Counted from the stretch's first letter, positions 10,148 to 21,197 are shown. The stretch is DNA of 64,000 nucleotides from JAGOEY01 sp017997515 (GCA_026314275.1 CP111109.1:186001-250000), one strand, 5' to 3'. Numbers and translations: made by a program. Notes: generated from the letters alone by a model not told the origin.

Positions 10148-11110
10148 ATGAAACTCCGCGTCACCCACCAGACCTGCTACGACTATTCACCGGTCGTCGA
10201 GACAGCGCAGCACATCACCCACCTGCGCCCCATTACCACCAGCACGCAGCAGCTCGTCAGCCACAGCCTCGATGTGCAGCCGCCACCCGCGCAGCAAACC
10301 GAGACGCTGGACGTGTACGGCAACACACGCACCTTCTTCGCGCTGGACTACTCCCACAACAAACTGCTGGTCACCGCGCTGAGTGAAGTGGAAACCTCGG
10401 CCCCCGTGCCCCCGCCGTTGACGGCCGACGGCAGCCCGCCGTGGGAGCAAGTGCGTGAACGTTTTCGTTTCCGTGCGGGCGGTATCCATGACGCGGCGGC
10501 CGAGTTCACGTTTCCGTCCGACTACGTGCCACGCCACGAAGACTTTGTGGCTTATGCCCGGCCCAGTTTTGCCGCTGGCACCCCGCTGCTGGTGGCGGCC
10601 AACGACCTGATGCAGCGGATCTTCCGCGACTTCACCTACGAGTCGCTGAGCACCGACGTCAGCACCCCCGCCGTGGAAGCACTCGCCCAGCGCAAAGGGG
10701 TGTGCCAGGACTTTGCCCACATCATGATTGCGTGTTTCCGCGCCATGGGCCTGCCAGCGCGCTACGTCAGCGGCTACATGCTGACCATGCCCCCCGAAGG
10801 CCAGCCGCGTCTGATCGGCAGCGATGCATCCCACGCCTGGACATCGGTGTACGTGCCGGGCTGCAACGACCCGGCCCAGGACTGCCACGAACCCGGCGCA
10901 GGGGACGCGGGAGATGCCGCCTGCTGGTTCGACTTCGACCCCACCAACAACCGCTCGCCGGGTGAGGACTATGTCACACTCGCCGTCGGCCGCGACTACG
11001 GCGACGTGTCACCCATGCGGGGTGTCATCCACGGTGGTGCGCGGCACACGCTGCATGTCGGGGTGACGGTAGAGCCCGTGGACAACCCGGCTGTGCGGGC
11101 CCCAGCGTAA
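10148..11110 (+). CDS. Transglutaminase-like cysteine protease family protein
   Basis: 320 residues from ATG 10148; a GTG at 10139 overlapping the previous stop is an alternative start. The N-terminal Bact_transglu_N region (LRVTHQTCYDYSPVVETAQHI) precedes a transglutaminase core with GVCQDFAHIMIACFRAMGLPARYVSGY (Cys), ASHAWTSVYVPG (His) and FDFDPTNN (Asp), so the catalytic triad is complete. No signal peptide is visible, so it is probably cytoplasmic. It is the third gene of the rightward ATP-grasp locus and a relative of the N-terminal half of the 3682-7255 protein. It is predicted to trim or transfer the peptide made by the ATP-grasp enzyme; this is inferred from conserved gene association. 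Confidence 0.93.
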   Translation: MKLRVTHQTCYDYSPVVETAQHITHLRPITTSTQQLVSHSLDVQPPPAQQTETLDVYGNTRTFFALDYSHNKLLVTALSEVETSAPVPPPLTADGSPPWEQVRERFRFRAGGIHDAAAEFTFPSDYVPRHEDFVAYARPSFAAGTPLLVAANDLMQRIFRDFTYESLSTDVSTPAVEALAQRKGVCQDFAHIMIACFRAMGLPARYVSGYMLTMPPEGQPRLIGSDASHAWTSVYVPGCNDPAQDCHEPGAGDAGDAACWFDFDPTNNRSPGEDYVTLAVGRDYGDVSPMRGVIHGGARHTLHVGVTVEPVDNPAVRAPA

Positions 11111-11173
11111 GCTATTGATTTCATAGCTTTTAGCGCCCAACCACTGTGCGCCAGAGTCACTTTTTATCCAAAT
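11111..11173 (-). repeat. Palindromic dispersed repeat (family A), intergenic
   Basis: Begins directly after the transglutaminase stop and ends before the ridA ribosome site TTGAGG. On the minus strand it has the family layout: AAAAAGTGACTCTGGCGC, a short spacer, GGGCGCTAAAAGCTAT and an AATAGC end. Its position means any ridA promoter or leader must lie in or beside it. Confidence 0.75.
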
Positions 11174-11186
11174 CTTGAGGTTATTT

Positions 11187-11645
11187 ATGAGTGTTTACGA
11201 CAACCTGGCCCAGCTCAACATCACCCTGCCCCCGGTGGCCACCCCCGCCGCCGCGTATGTGCCTTTTGTGCGCACCGGCAATCTGGTGTTTCTGAGCGGC
11301 CACATCGCCCGCAAGGATGGCGCACCCTGGGTCGGCCAGCTCGGTAAGAACATCGACACCGCCACCGGCAAACTGGCCGCACGTGCGATTGCTGTGGACC
11401 TGATCGGCACGTTACACGCTGCGGTGGGTGACCTGAACAAGGTCAAACGGATCGTCAAGGTGATGAGCCTGGTTAATTCCACCTCTGACTTCACCGAGCA
11501 GCATCTGGTGACCAACGGTGCCAGCGAGTTGTTCGCCCAGGTGTTTGGCGCTGAAAAGGGTGCCCATGCGCGCAGCGCGTTTGGTGTGGCGCAGATTCCG
11601 ATGGGGGCTTGTGTGGAGATTGAGTTGATTGCTGAGGTGGAGTGA
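11187..11645 (+). CDS. RidA/YjgF family protein
   Basis: 152 residues from the ATG at 11187, which has TTGAGG upstream; the reading frame extends to a TTG at 11175 but that is less likely. The sequence shows the RidA-like core: LVFLSGHIARKDG near the start, ARAIAVDLIGTLHAAVGDLNKVKRIVKV in the middle and GAHARSAFGVAQIPMGACVEIE with the conserved arginine near the end. It is longer than the ~130-residue canonical RidA and matches the ~150-residue Burkholderiales branch. RidA proteins hydrolyse reactive enamines/imines made by PLP enzymes; this subgroup is less characterised, so no symbol is assigned. Confidence 0.9.
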   Translation: MSVYDNLAQLNITLPPVATPAAAYVPFVRTGNLVFLSGHIARKDGAPWVGQLGKNIDTATGKLAARAIAVDLIGTLHAAVGDLNKVKRIVKVMSLVNSTSDFTEQHLVTNGASELFAQVFGAEKGAHARSAFGVAQIPMGACVEIELIAEVE

Positions 11646-11674
11646 TTGCTGGTTTTTTGATCTGTGATTTTTGG

Positions 11675-11701
11675 AACGGCGCCTTTTGGGCGCCGTTTTT
11701 G
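11675..11701 (+). terminator. Intrinsic terminator of ridA-family gene
   Basis: A stem of AACGGCGCC (11675-11683) with GGCGCCGTT (11689-11697), a 5-nt loop and a T run starting at 11696 lies 30 bp after the stop. It is a classical Rho-independent terminator. Confidence 0.85.
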
Positions 11702-11706
11702 TTTTT

Positions 11707-12420
11707 GGGGTGTTTTGCTGCGCTGAAGGCGGAGGCCGGGTCTCGGCCCGGCGGCCGACTCACTTTCTCTTGCTTCGCCAAGAGAAAGTAAGCAAAGAGA
11801 AGGCGACCCGACGTCTGGGTCCCCTGCGCTGCGCTACGGGGCAACCTGCGGTGCTCGGTGCCGGCAGGCGGCTGCGGAACTCGCTTCGCTCAGACAGTCC
11901 TCGCCGACCGCGCGATGCGCGGCAACCTGCCGCCCCCTGCGCTCCTCGGCCCAGCCTCAACGGGTTTTGAAGTCCAACGGGCCTTTGCTGCGCTCGGCCC
12001 GTGGTGGCTGGCGCTGCGCGCCTAGCCTTGTTTTTTGAATGAAATTGGCGCTTGGTGCACGTCCTGCTTGCGCAAGCAGCTATCAAATTTGCAGTAACCC
12101 CTCTTCTTCCCAACGCAGCGCGCAAAGCGCGTTGCCGTTGGTGGCCGAGCGAAGCAAAGGCCCGTTGGACTTCAAAACCCGTTGAGGCTGGGCCGAGGAG
12201 CACAGGGGGCAGCGGACAAGGGCTGGCGCATGTCTGAGCGCAGCGAGTTGTGCCAGACCCCGCTGACACCGAGCACCGCAGGTTGCCCCGTAGCGCAGCG
12301 CAGGGGACCCAGACTTCGGGTCGCCTTTCTTTTGGGTACTTTTCTTTGGCGAAGCAAAGAAGAAGTGCCTCGCCAGCCGGGGCGAGTCCCGGCTCCCGCC
12401 CTCAGCAACGCACAGAAGTA
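11707..12420. repeat. Large imperfect inverted repeat filling the ridA-parC convergent spacer
   Basis: Left arm about 11707-12005, right arm about 12128-12420. The arms share, in opposite orientation, blocks such as GGGTCCCCTGCGCTGCGC, GGGGCAACCTGCGGTGCTC, CCTCGGCCCAGCCTCAACG and GGGTTTTGAAGTCCAACGGG. Each arm also holds its own short hairpin (CTTTCTCTTGC..GAGAAAG left; CTTTTCTTTGGCGAAGC right). A ~120-bp centre carries a family A repeat. Short open frames inside are repeat-derived and not credible genes. A shorter related piece occurs at about 41505-41560. The likely effect is two-way transcription stop between convergent genes. Confidence 0.85.
12030..12097 (+). repeat. Palindromic dispersed repeat (family A), centre of the large inverted repeat
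   Basis: One of the clearest copies: TTTTTTGAATGAAATTGGCG, a short variable middle, then GCGCAAGCAGCTATCAAATTTG and GCAGTAAC. It lies between the arms of the 11707-12420 inverted repeat. Confidence 0.85.
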
Positions 12421-12426
12421 CCCAAA

Positions 12427-14808
<2,382 letters not shown>

Positions 14809-14814
14809 CGGGAG

Positions 14815-15678
14815 TCAGTTGGGTTCAGGCTTCAGGTTGGCTGCAGGCGCAGCCGTCAGCAAGGTGGTGGGCATGTTGCCACGGCCCACGGCACCACCAG
14901 TAGGCACGGCGGCAGGGCTACCGGGCAGCTCCATACGTACGCGCGAAGGCGATTTTTGGGCGGCAGTGGCAGGCGCAATTGGCTGCAGCACGGCGTAGAG
15001 CTGCATCACGGTTTTGACGTAGTTCTGCGTTTCTTTGTAGTTCGGGATCTTGTTGCCCGCGCGCTGCACCGCGCCTTCACCCGCGTTGTACGCGGCGAGT
15101 GCCAGCTCCAACTGGCCGGGGAACAGGTCCAGCAGGTAACTCAGGTACTTTGTGCCGGCCTTGATGTTGGTGCGCGGGTCGGTGAGTTTTTTCTCGACCG
15201 GGTTTTTGCTGTCGCCCGCCACACCGTACCGGCGGGCGGTGTCGGGCATCAGCTGCATCAGCCCCACCGCACCTTTGGGCGACACTGCCACCGGGTCAAA
15301 GCCCGATTCCGTGGCAATCAGCGCCTGCAGCAGTGCGTAATCCACGCCGTGGGTGCGGGATGCTTCCTGCAAATGGATGCCCAGTTTTTTGTAAGTGGGT
15401 GACACGTCGAACAGCGACAGCAGACGCGCCGCCGCTCCGGCCTGCGCGGCGGACGGCGCTGCAGACGCAGCGGGCACATCACGGCGCGAATCAAACTCCC
15501 CTTCGCCCCGGAAGAACAGGCTGTAGCGCTTGTCCACCTGCTCGGCGGCGAAGTGGGCCATGCCGCGTTCGTCCACATAGCCCCAGATGTCGGCATGGGC
15601 GAAGTTATTCAAAAACAATAGCATTAAGCCCACGACCAGCGTGCGCAAGATGCCAAAAACGTTTGAGAAATTCACCAT
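14815..15678 (-). CDS. Lytic transglycosylase (SLT domain) with DUF4124-like N-terminus
   Basis: 287 residues with an N-terminal signal peptide (hydrophobic LRTLVVGLMLLFL ending at NFAHA). A short region typical of DUF4124 follows (DIWGYVDERGMAHFAAEQVD), then the SLT domain from about residue 125. Its catalytic glutamate is in LIATESGFDPVAVSPKGA, followed by GLMQLMPDTARRYGV and LALAAYNAGEGAVQR. It would cleave peptidoglycan glycan strands in the periplasm to 1,6-anhydro products. It lies between parE and parC on the same strand with short gaps and may be co-transcribed with them. The signal-peptide DNA around 15605-15627 resembles half of a family A repeat. Confidence 0.92.
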   Translation of the reverse strand: MVNFSNVFGILRTLVVGLMLLFLNNFAHADIWGYVDERGMAHFAAEQVDKRYSLFFRGEGEFDSRRDVPAASAAPSAAQAGAAARLLSLFDVSPTYKKLGIHLQEASRTHGVDYALLQALIATESGFDPVAVSPKGAVGLMQLMPDTARRYGVAGDSKNPVEKKLTDPRTNIKAGTKYLSYLLDLFPGQLELALAAYNAGEGAVQRAGNKIPNYKETQNYVKTVMQLYAVLQPIAPATAAQKSPSRVRMELPGSPAAVPTGGAVGRGNMPTTLLTAAPAANLKPEPN

Positions 15679-15702
15679 ATCTGCCGATTTACTGCGGCTG
15701 GG

Positions 15703-17693
15703 TCAGATATCGATCTCGACGGCGTCGCCGTGGAGTTCCATCAGCTCACGGCGCGCCGCGGCTTCACCCTTGCCCATGAGTTTGGTGATCAGAGTTTCGG
15801 TCTGGCCAAAATCCGTCTCGCCCAGCTGCACAGGCATCAGGCGGCGGGTGTCGGGGTTGAGGGTGGTTTCCCATAGCTGTTCAGCGTTCATCTCGCCCAG
15901 GCCTTTGAAGCGGCTGATGGCCCATGCGTTTTCACGCACGCCGTCCTTGCGCAGCTTGTCGAGGATGGCGACCAGCTCGCCTTCGTCCAGCGCATAGACC
16001 TTGGACGCGGGCTTTTTCCCCGTGCGGGGGCATCCACCCGGAACAGCGGCGGGCGCGCCACATACACGTGGCCCGCCTCGATGAGTTTGGGGAAGTGGCG
16101 GAAGAACAGCGTGAGCAGCAGCACCTGGATGTGGGAGCCGTCCACGTCGGCGTCGCTCAAGATACACACCTTGCCGTAACGCAGGCCAGTCATGTCGGGG
16201 CTGTCGTTCGGGCCGTGCGGATCGACCCCGATCGCGACCGAAATGTCGTGGATTTCGGTGTTGGCAAACAGGCGGTCGCGCTCGACCTCCCAGGTGTTGA
16301 GCACCTTGCCACGCAGCGGCAGGATGGCCTGGCTTTCCTTGTCGCGGCCCATCTTGGCGCTGCCACCGGCCGAGTCCCCTTCGACCAAGAACACTTCGTT
16401 GTTGCGAATGTCCTTGCTTTCGCAGTCTGTCAATTTGCCCGGCAACACGGCCACACCCGAGCCCTTGCGTTTCTCGACTTTCTGGCCCGCCTTTTGGCGG
16501 CTTTGCGCGGCCTTGATGGCGAGTTCGGCCAGCTTCTTGCCGTAGTCCACATGCTGGTTCAGCCACAGCTCCAGCGCGGGGCGCACAAAGCTCGACACCA
16601 GGCGCACTGCGTCACGTGAGTTGAGCCGCTCCTTGATCTGGCCCTGGAACTGTGGGTCCAGCACCTTGGCGCTCAGCACGTAGCTGGCCCGCGCAAACAC
16701 GTCTTCGGGCAGCAGCTTCACGCCCTTGGGGGCGAGGGAATGCAGCTCGATAAAACTCTTCACGGCGTTGAACAGGCCGTCGCGCAGGCCACTTTCATGT
16801 GTGCCGCCCGCACTGGTGGGAATCAGGTTCACATAACTCTCACGCACCGGCTGGCCGTCTTCGGTGAAGGCCACACACCACTGCGCGCCCTCACCTTCGG
16901 CAAAACTCTCGTGGCCGCCGTCGGCAAAACCTTCACCTTCAAACAGCGGGATGACGGGGTCACCGTTCAGCGTCTGCTGCAGGTAGTCGCGCAGGCCACC
17001 CTTGTAAAGCCAGGTTTGCACTTCCTTGGTTTTCTCGACCGTGAGCGTGACCGTCACACCCGGCATCAGCACGGCTTTGCTGCGCAGCAGGTGGGTCAGC
17101 TCGCCCATGGGCAGCACAGCAGACTCAAAGTATTTGGGGTCAGGCCAGACACGGACACTGGTGCCGGTTTTGCGGTCCCCCTCACCACTGCCATTGTTCG
17201 GGCGCACCACCAGCGGCTCGACCACGTCGCCGCCTTCAAACACCAGCCGTGCCACCGAACCTTCACGGTAGCTGGTGGCTTCGAGGCGCTTGCCCAGCGC
17301 ATTGGTCACACTGACACCCACACCGTGCAGGCCGCCCGAGAAGCTGTAGGCGCCGCCCTTGCCCTTGTCGAACTTGCCGCCCGCGTGCAGGCGGGTGAAC
17401 ACCAGTTCGATCACGGGCGCTTTTTCTTCCGGGTGCAGGCCAAACGGGATACCCCGGCCATCGTCTTCGATGCCCACCGAGCCGTCTGCAAACAGCGTGA
17501 CCTTGATCTTTTTGCCGTGCCCGGCCAGCGCTTCGTCGGCGGCGTTGTCCAGCACTTCCTGGATCACGTGCAACGGGTTGTCGGTGCGGGTGTACATACC
17601 CGGGCGCTGCTTGACGGGCTCCAGTCCTTTGAGGACGCGGATCGAAGATTCGGAGTAAGCCGGTGACGTTTGAACAGGAGGGGTGCTTGCCAT
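15703..17693 (-). CDS. parE: DNA topoisomerase IV subunit B, carrying a 1-nt frameshift
   Basis: Starts at the ATG at 17693 (MASTPPVQTSPAYSESSIRVLKGLEPVKQR). The GHKL ATPase domain (VLDNAADEALAG, DDGRGIPFG, GGLHGVGVSVTNALG) is followed by the transducer domain and TOPRIM (LVEGDSAGGSAK, ILSDADVDGSHI). The frame breaks at the A5 run on the coding strand (T run 16013-16017): upstream reads RVDAPARGK, downstream resumes as KPASKVYALDEGE and ends normally with HGDAVEIDI. Restoring one A gives 663 residues, the expected length. Because ParE is essential and both halves are fully conserved, a sequence-consensus error is the simplest explanation. The longer upstream frame to 17786 is not conserved. 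Confidence 0.95.
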
Positions 17694-17920
17694 GGGGGCG
17701 AATTGTAGTGCTGTATTTTTTGGGCTTACGCTGAGAGTTTCTACACCATACGTCACGGTTATGCTACGACAACCTCCCGATCTCAAGGTTCTACCTACAC
17801 TAGAGCTTATGTAAAATATAAAGACACTCTAATTAATAAAAAATCAAAAAGAAGCTTTACGCTGTGCTTATATAGGATTTAGCCACCCAAGAAATAAACA
17901 CTTTTTAGTGCAGGAAATTA

Positions 17921-18298
17921 ATGTACGAATTAAATAACCTTAACAAATTAACTAAATGGTGGTGGGGGCAACTCCACCCTTATGATGCAGGAGCATACCC
18001 GCCCGACTCACCAACAAAAATGGGCTTGGGTCGGCTTCTAAAGCAACGGTCAGACCTGCTGACTTCTTATAACATGACATACAGCAGGCATAAGAAGGAC
18101 CTACTGACGTGGAGTAAGCAAGATGAGATAGTACGCTATATAGTTGAAGTCCAACCCATAGCCAATCTAGACCTCAAAGGTGGTGGAACCTTGGGTGAGT
18201 TATCTTGTATTCTCCCTGAGTTGGAGTTCTTTAGGGAGGTTAAGAAGATGAACTTTAGTCCAAAGGTACTGGGCGTCATCATGGGGGTCAACTCATGA
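17921..18298 (+). CDS. Unknown small protein coupled to the SNF2-like helicase
   Basis: 125 residues, unrecognised. ATG at 17921 is preceded by AGGAAAT. The sequence is basic and soluble, with WWWGQLHPYDAG near the start and a closing KVLGVIMGVNS; no known motif is visible. The stop overlaps the start of the helicase gene (ATGA), so the two are translationally coupled and probably work together. Base composition is far lower in GC than the flanks and codons such as AGG, AGA, ATA and CTA are used, which marks imported DNA. In phages, small replication-associated genes often precede SNF2-like helicases, but the usual VRR-nuclease signature is not seen here. Confidence 0.75.
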   Translation: MYELNNLNKLTKWWWGQLHPYDAGAYPPDSPTKMGLGRLLKQRSDLLTSYNMTYSRHKKDLLTWSKQDEIVRYIVEVQPIANLDLKGGGTLGELSCILPELEFFREVKKMNFSPKVLGVIMGVNS

Positions 18299-19698
18299 GG
18301 TACGGTTCATTTAGTAAGATGAATAAGGTGGAGAAGTTCACGGATAAGCTTCCGTGGACTCTTAGCCCTCTGCAGATTGATGACATGGTTTTTACCTCTT
18401 GGGAACCTCGGACAGGGAACTTCTCCGAGGTTGGGGCTGGCAAGACTGTAGTATCGACTGGTGCAAGTCTTATGGCAGGCTCAGAGACGACACTCGTACT
18501 TGTACCTCCGATCTTGGTTACGCAGTGGTGCAAGTGGCTTAGAAAGTTTACAGGTTCAGTGGTTGATTACCGAGGCACTCCAGGCCAGCGCAAGGCTCTG
18601 AAGCTGAAGGGGCAGCGTTGGGTTGTAATGACTCATGGTGTCTTCCGAAAGGACTTTAATAGGATTGAAGAGGACTTTATAATTACTGAGCTTGAGATTA
18701 TTGTAGATGAAGCTCAAGCGTTGAAGAATGTATCGAGCGTACTATATAAGTATGTAGCAAGGTTGTCAAAAGATCGAAGACTACAGTTGTTGACGGGGAC
18801 GCCGACAAGCCAGCCTACAGATGCTTATGCGTACATTAAGCTTAAAACTCCAAGCATCTACCGCACGCTCGGACATTTCGAGTCATTACACATAGCTGAG
18901 AAAGATTACTTTGGCGGAGTTACCGAGTGGCGAAACCTTGACCAAGTTCGTAGGAATCTTGCACTTAGTACGGTGAAGCGGACTAAGGAAGAGTTGTTTG
19001 GTTATGACCTGAAGCCAATTTTCCCAGATGGAGAGTACGAACTTTCACCTCAACATATGAAGTTGTATAACCAGCTCGTAGAGGAGCAGTTGTTACTCCT
19101 GCCGGACGACCAGAAGATTGATGCCACGACGAGTACACGGCTATACCACGCTATGCAGCAGATCGTTGTAAACTGGGATTACTTTAGTGGCGACGATAAT
19201 AACCGATCTACAGCCTTTGACATTATTGACCAAGTAGTTGAAGAGACTAACTGCATGGAAGTTGGAAGTTCAAAACTAATAATTTGGACTTGGTATACTC
19301 GAACGACACAAAAGGTACTAAACTACTTGAACGGTGGTCGATTAGTAGCTGTGGGTGCATACTCAGGAGCCAATAGCAACAAGAGTTTCGAGGCATTCCA
19401 AGATGACCCCAGTATCCGGGTGCTAGTGGCGAGTCCTGCGAGTGCAGGCGCTGGACTTAATCCGCAGGCCGTTTGTTCAGAGATGTTGTGGCTAGAGACT
19501 CCAACTACACCCATCCTCGTCACCCAAGGTAATGGTAGAGTTGACCGCCAAGGGCAAACTAAGACACCTCGGATTGTCTTCGCTACTGCCAAGGGTACGA
19601 TTCAGGAATACCTGAAAAATAGACTGATAAGTAACGACGATCTTGTCTCTAAGATCGAAAACAAGAAATTTTTGAGGCTGACCTTATTAGGTGGTTGA
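18295..19698 (+). CDS. Phage-type SNF2-like DEAD-box helicase
   Basis: 467 residues with a compact superfamily 2 helicase core. Motif I is SEVGAGKTVVSTGASL (residues ~43-58), motif Ia LVLVPPILVTQW, motif II IVDEAQALKN, motif III LTGTPTSQPTDAYAY, motif V SAGAGLNPQ and motif VI VTQGNGRVDRQGQTK. The arrangement is that of SNF2-family ATPases without accessory chromatin domains, similar in size to those in phage replication modules. The usual DEAH box is DEAQ, and QxxGRxxRxGQ is intact, so it should hydrolyse ATP. It overlaps the preceding small gene by 4 bp. The gene is AT-rich relative to the chromosome. No integrase, capsid or replication initiator is nearby, so this is a fragment or a small mobile module. 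Confidence 0.85.
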   Translation: MRYGSFSKMNKVEKFTDKLPWTLSPLQIDDMVFTSWEPRTGNFSEVGAGKTVVSTGASLMAGSETTLVLVPPILVTQWCKWLRKFTGSVVDYRGTPGQRKALKLKGQRWVVMTHGVFRKDFNRIEEDFIITELEIIVDEAQALKNVSSVLYKYVARLSKDRRLQLLTGTPTSQPTDAYAYIKLKTPSIYRTLGHFESLHIAEKDYFGGVTEWRNLDQVRRNLALSTVKRTKEELFGYDLKPIFPDGEYELSPQHMKLYNQLVEEQLLLLPDDQKIDATTSTRLYHAMQQIVVNWDYFSGDDNNRSTAFDIIDQVVEETNCMEVGSSKLIIWTWYTRTTQKVLNYLNGGRLVAVGAYSGANSNKSFEAFQDDPSIRVLVASPASAGAGLNPQAVCSEMLWLETPTTPILVTQGNGRVDRQGQTKTPRIVFATAKGTIQEYLKNRLISNDDLVSKIENKKFLRLTLLGG

Positions 19699-19758
19699 CC
19701 CAAGGGTTTGCTGCTGTTGTGTTGCGCAGTCCGGGGCGACCTGCAAGCCGCCCCGACC

Positions 19759-19778
19759 TAGCAGACTGCTGAAAAAGT
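19759..19778 (+). repeat. Transposon-like terminal sequence
   Basis: TAGCAGACTGCTGAAAAAG here closely resembles the inverted ends at 20698 and 20930 (TAGCAGGCTGCTGAAAT). It faces the 20930 end across the unknown gene at 19966-20700, so the two could be the ends of one non-autonomous element. Confidence 0.5.
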
Positions 19779-19965
19779 GAATGGCATCCACAGGACAGCA
19801 TCCAGCCAAGAACAGCGACTCAATGCGCACTTCAAACTCAGGCAGGTGTTTCTGAGGACGATGCCTACGAGATTGCGGTGAAAAATCTGGCAGCGCCTGG
19901 AAGGTAGCAAAGATTCAGTTCGACATGGCATCATTGCTTGATGAAAATGAAATAATGAGGCTTTT

Positions 19966-20700
19966 ATGGCAATAAAAATATTTGACGAAGTCGATTTCAA
20001 TGAAATCGTGCTTCGAACAATAAAACAAGCATCTACTGGGCGATTCGATAATGATTTTATTAAATTATTATCAGCTGTCGGAATTAAAAAGATACCGTCA
20101 ACTAAACGCAAAATAGATTTACTACGTTGGCTTAACGAATCACCTGCACCATCAGGTCGTAATGACATTGAGCGTATTGGCGGCCCCTTAGTGGTTGCCG
20201 CTTGCATTGGATTGCTCAAAGGAGATCCGCTGCTCGCTTCACGGCTCTCGGAAAATTTAGAATTAGCATTGGCAAAATGCAAGGTCAACCGAAAAGAGAG
20301 GCGAGCTCAAGTATTGGACGACTCAGATGCACGGGCGAGCTCTCCACAAGGCCGACCATCAGTGTTTTCCAGTTCTATGTCATCGCTGCCTGAGCAAATT
20401 AACGATGCTATTTCACTGTTAGAAGGTGCGGCAGCATCTAACAATCTTTTGCTTCGGCATTACCAGCGTATTTCCAGGTTAAGTGAGCACGTGAGGATTC
20501 GAGGAAAGCATCAAAATACATCCGTGGGCGCTTCCGCATCTGGCTTTTCGTCGGTGAACCCCTCTGCGAAATTCACCGCAGGAAATGGTATTGATGGCAG
20601 CGTCGACGCTACGAAAAATTGGGCTGGCGCATTTCGGGATCGCGGCCAGTTTGGCTCACATCCTTCGTACGACGAGATGGATGATGAATCGGGACCTTAG
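19966..20700 (+). CDS. Unknown 244-residue protein in the AT-rich island
   Basis: Not recognised. ATG at 19966 follows a GAGG ribosome site. The first ~110 residues look globular (AIKIFDEVDFNEIVLRTIKQAS; IERIGGPLVVAACIGLLKGDPLL). The rest is Ser/Gly/Asn-rich and probably disordered, ending in the acidic tail DEMDDESGP. There is no signal peptide or membrane segment. Its TAG stop is formed by the first bases of the inverted-repeat element at 20698, so the original C-terminus may have been longer. The first part is AT-rich, like the helicase gene. It could be cargo of a small transposon, since similar ends lie at 19759 and 20930. Confidence 0.6.
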   Translation: MAIKIFDEVDFNEIVLRTIKQASTGRFDNDFIKLLSAVGIKKIPSTKRKIDLLRWLNESPAPSGRNDIERIGGPLVVAACIGLLKGDPLLASRLSENLELALAKCKVNRKERRAQVLDDSDARASSPQGRPSVFSSSMSSLPEQINDAISLLEGAAASNNLLLRHYQRISRLSEHVRIRGKHQNTSVGASASGFSSVNPSAKFTAGNGIDGSVDATKNWAGAFRDRGQFGSHPSYDEMDDESGP

Positions 20701-20930
20701 CAGGCTGCTGAAATACTCCCCCCTTGTCGCTCCCCAGCTGACGCTCTGCCACGACGATCGATTAAATCCCCACAGACCAGACAGACGAGCCAAGCAAGAA
20801 AACGGGTTCGAGGAGGCGAAAAACGCCCATTTGAAACGCTGAATTTAAGAATGCGGAAGGCCACAGCGAGAAATTCGTGAAAGGCCGAGGAAGAGGCTCG
20901 CGAACGGGGGAATATTTCAGCAGCCTGCTA
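20698..20930. mobile_element. MITE-like element with inverted terminal repeats
   Basis: The ends match in inverted orientation: TAGCAGGCTGCTGAAATACT plus CCCCC at the left (20698 on), and its complement ending at 20930 (AATATTTCAGCAGCCTGCTA preceded by GGGGG), about 24 of 26 positions. The 233-bp interior codes for nothing convincing. No transposase with these ends is in the window, so it is either a non-autonomous element or a deletion remnant. No clear target duplication was found. Confidence 0.7.
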
Positions 20931-21197
20931 ACGCCCCGGGCTGAACAGCTCCGCGCTGGCCAGGTCACCGCGAGGCCCCAACCCCCCCAGTCACAAGCAC
21001 CCGCCCATTCGCCTGCGGGGTGGCTGCGTGGTTTTGGCGCAGCGTCGCCAAGCGGCCTGCAGCCCGCGCCAAACGTCAGAAACCCGCGTGGAATGCGTCA
21101 TCTCGATTCCATTTTTCATTCCGTTACAAGTCCCACACGATACCCGCGCCTCGCCCAATGCGGTGCACCGCCTTTAGAAAATAGGTACATTGCTGCG
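20931..21197. other. Non-coding stretch with no recognised content
   Basis: Together with the element at 20698-20930 this makes about 500 bases without a gene before the MFS start. GC returns to the chromosomal level near 20931. I see no terminator, RNA gene or convincing promoter. Confidence 0.6.

Noticed and set aside
11111..11173. Riboswitch upstream of ridA
   Set aside because: The structured sequence is a copy of the dispersed repeat found in many unrelated places, so a ligand-sensing leader is unlikely.
11707..12420. Possible CRISPR array or RNA gene in the ridA-parC spacer
   Set aside because: The repeats are two large inverted arms, not regularly spaced direct repeats, and match no RNA family I recognise.
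16013..16017. Programmed ribosomal frameshift in parE
   Set aside because: The A-rich site could allow slippage, but there is no stimulatory hairpin or conserved precedent for parE, and five other frameshifts nearby favour consensus error.
17694..17786. Upstream extension of parE
   Set aside because: The frame is open to 17786, but the conserved ParE sequence starts with SESSIRVLKGLEPVKQR and ATG 17693 suffices.
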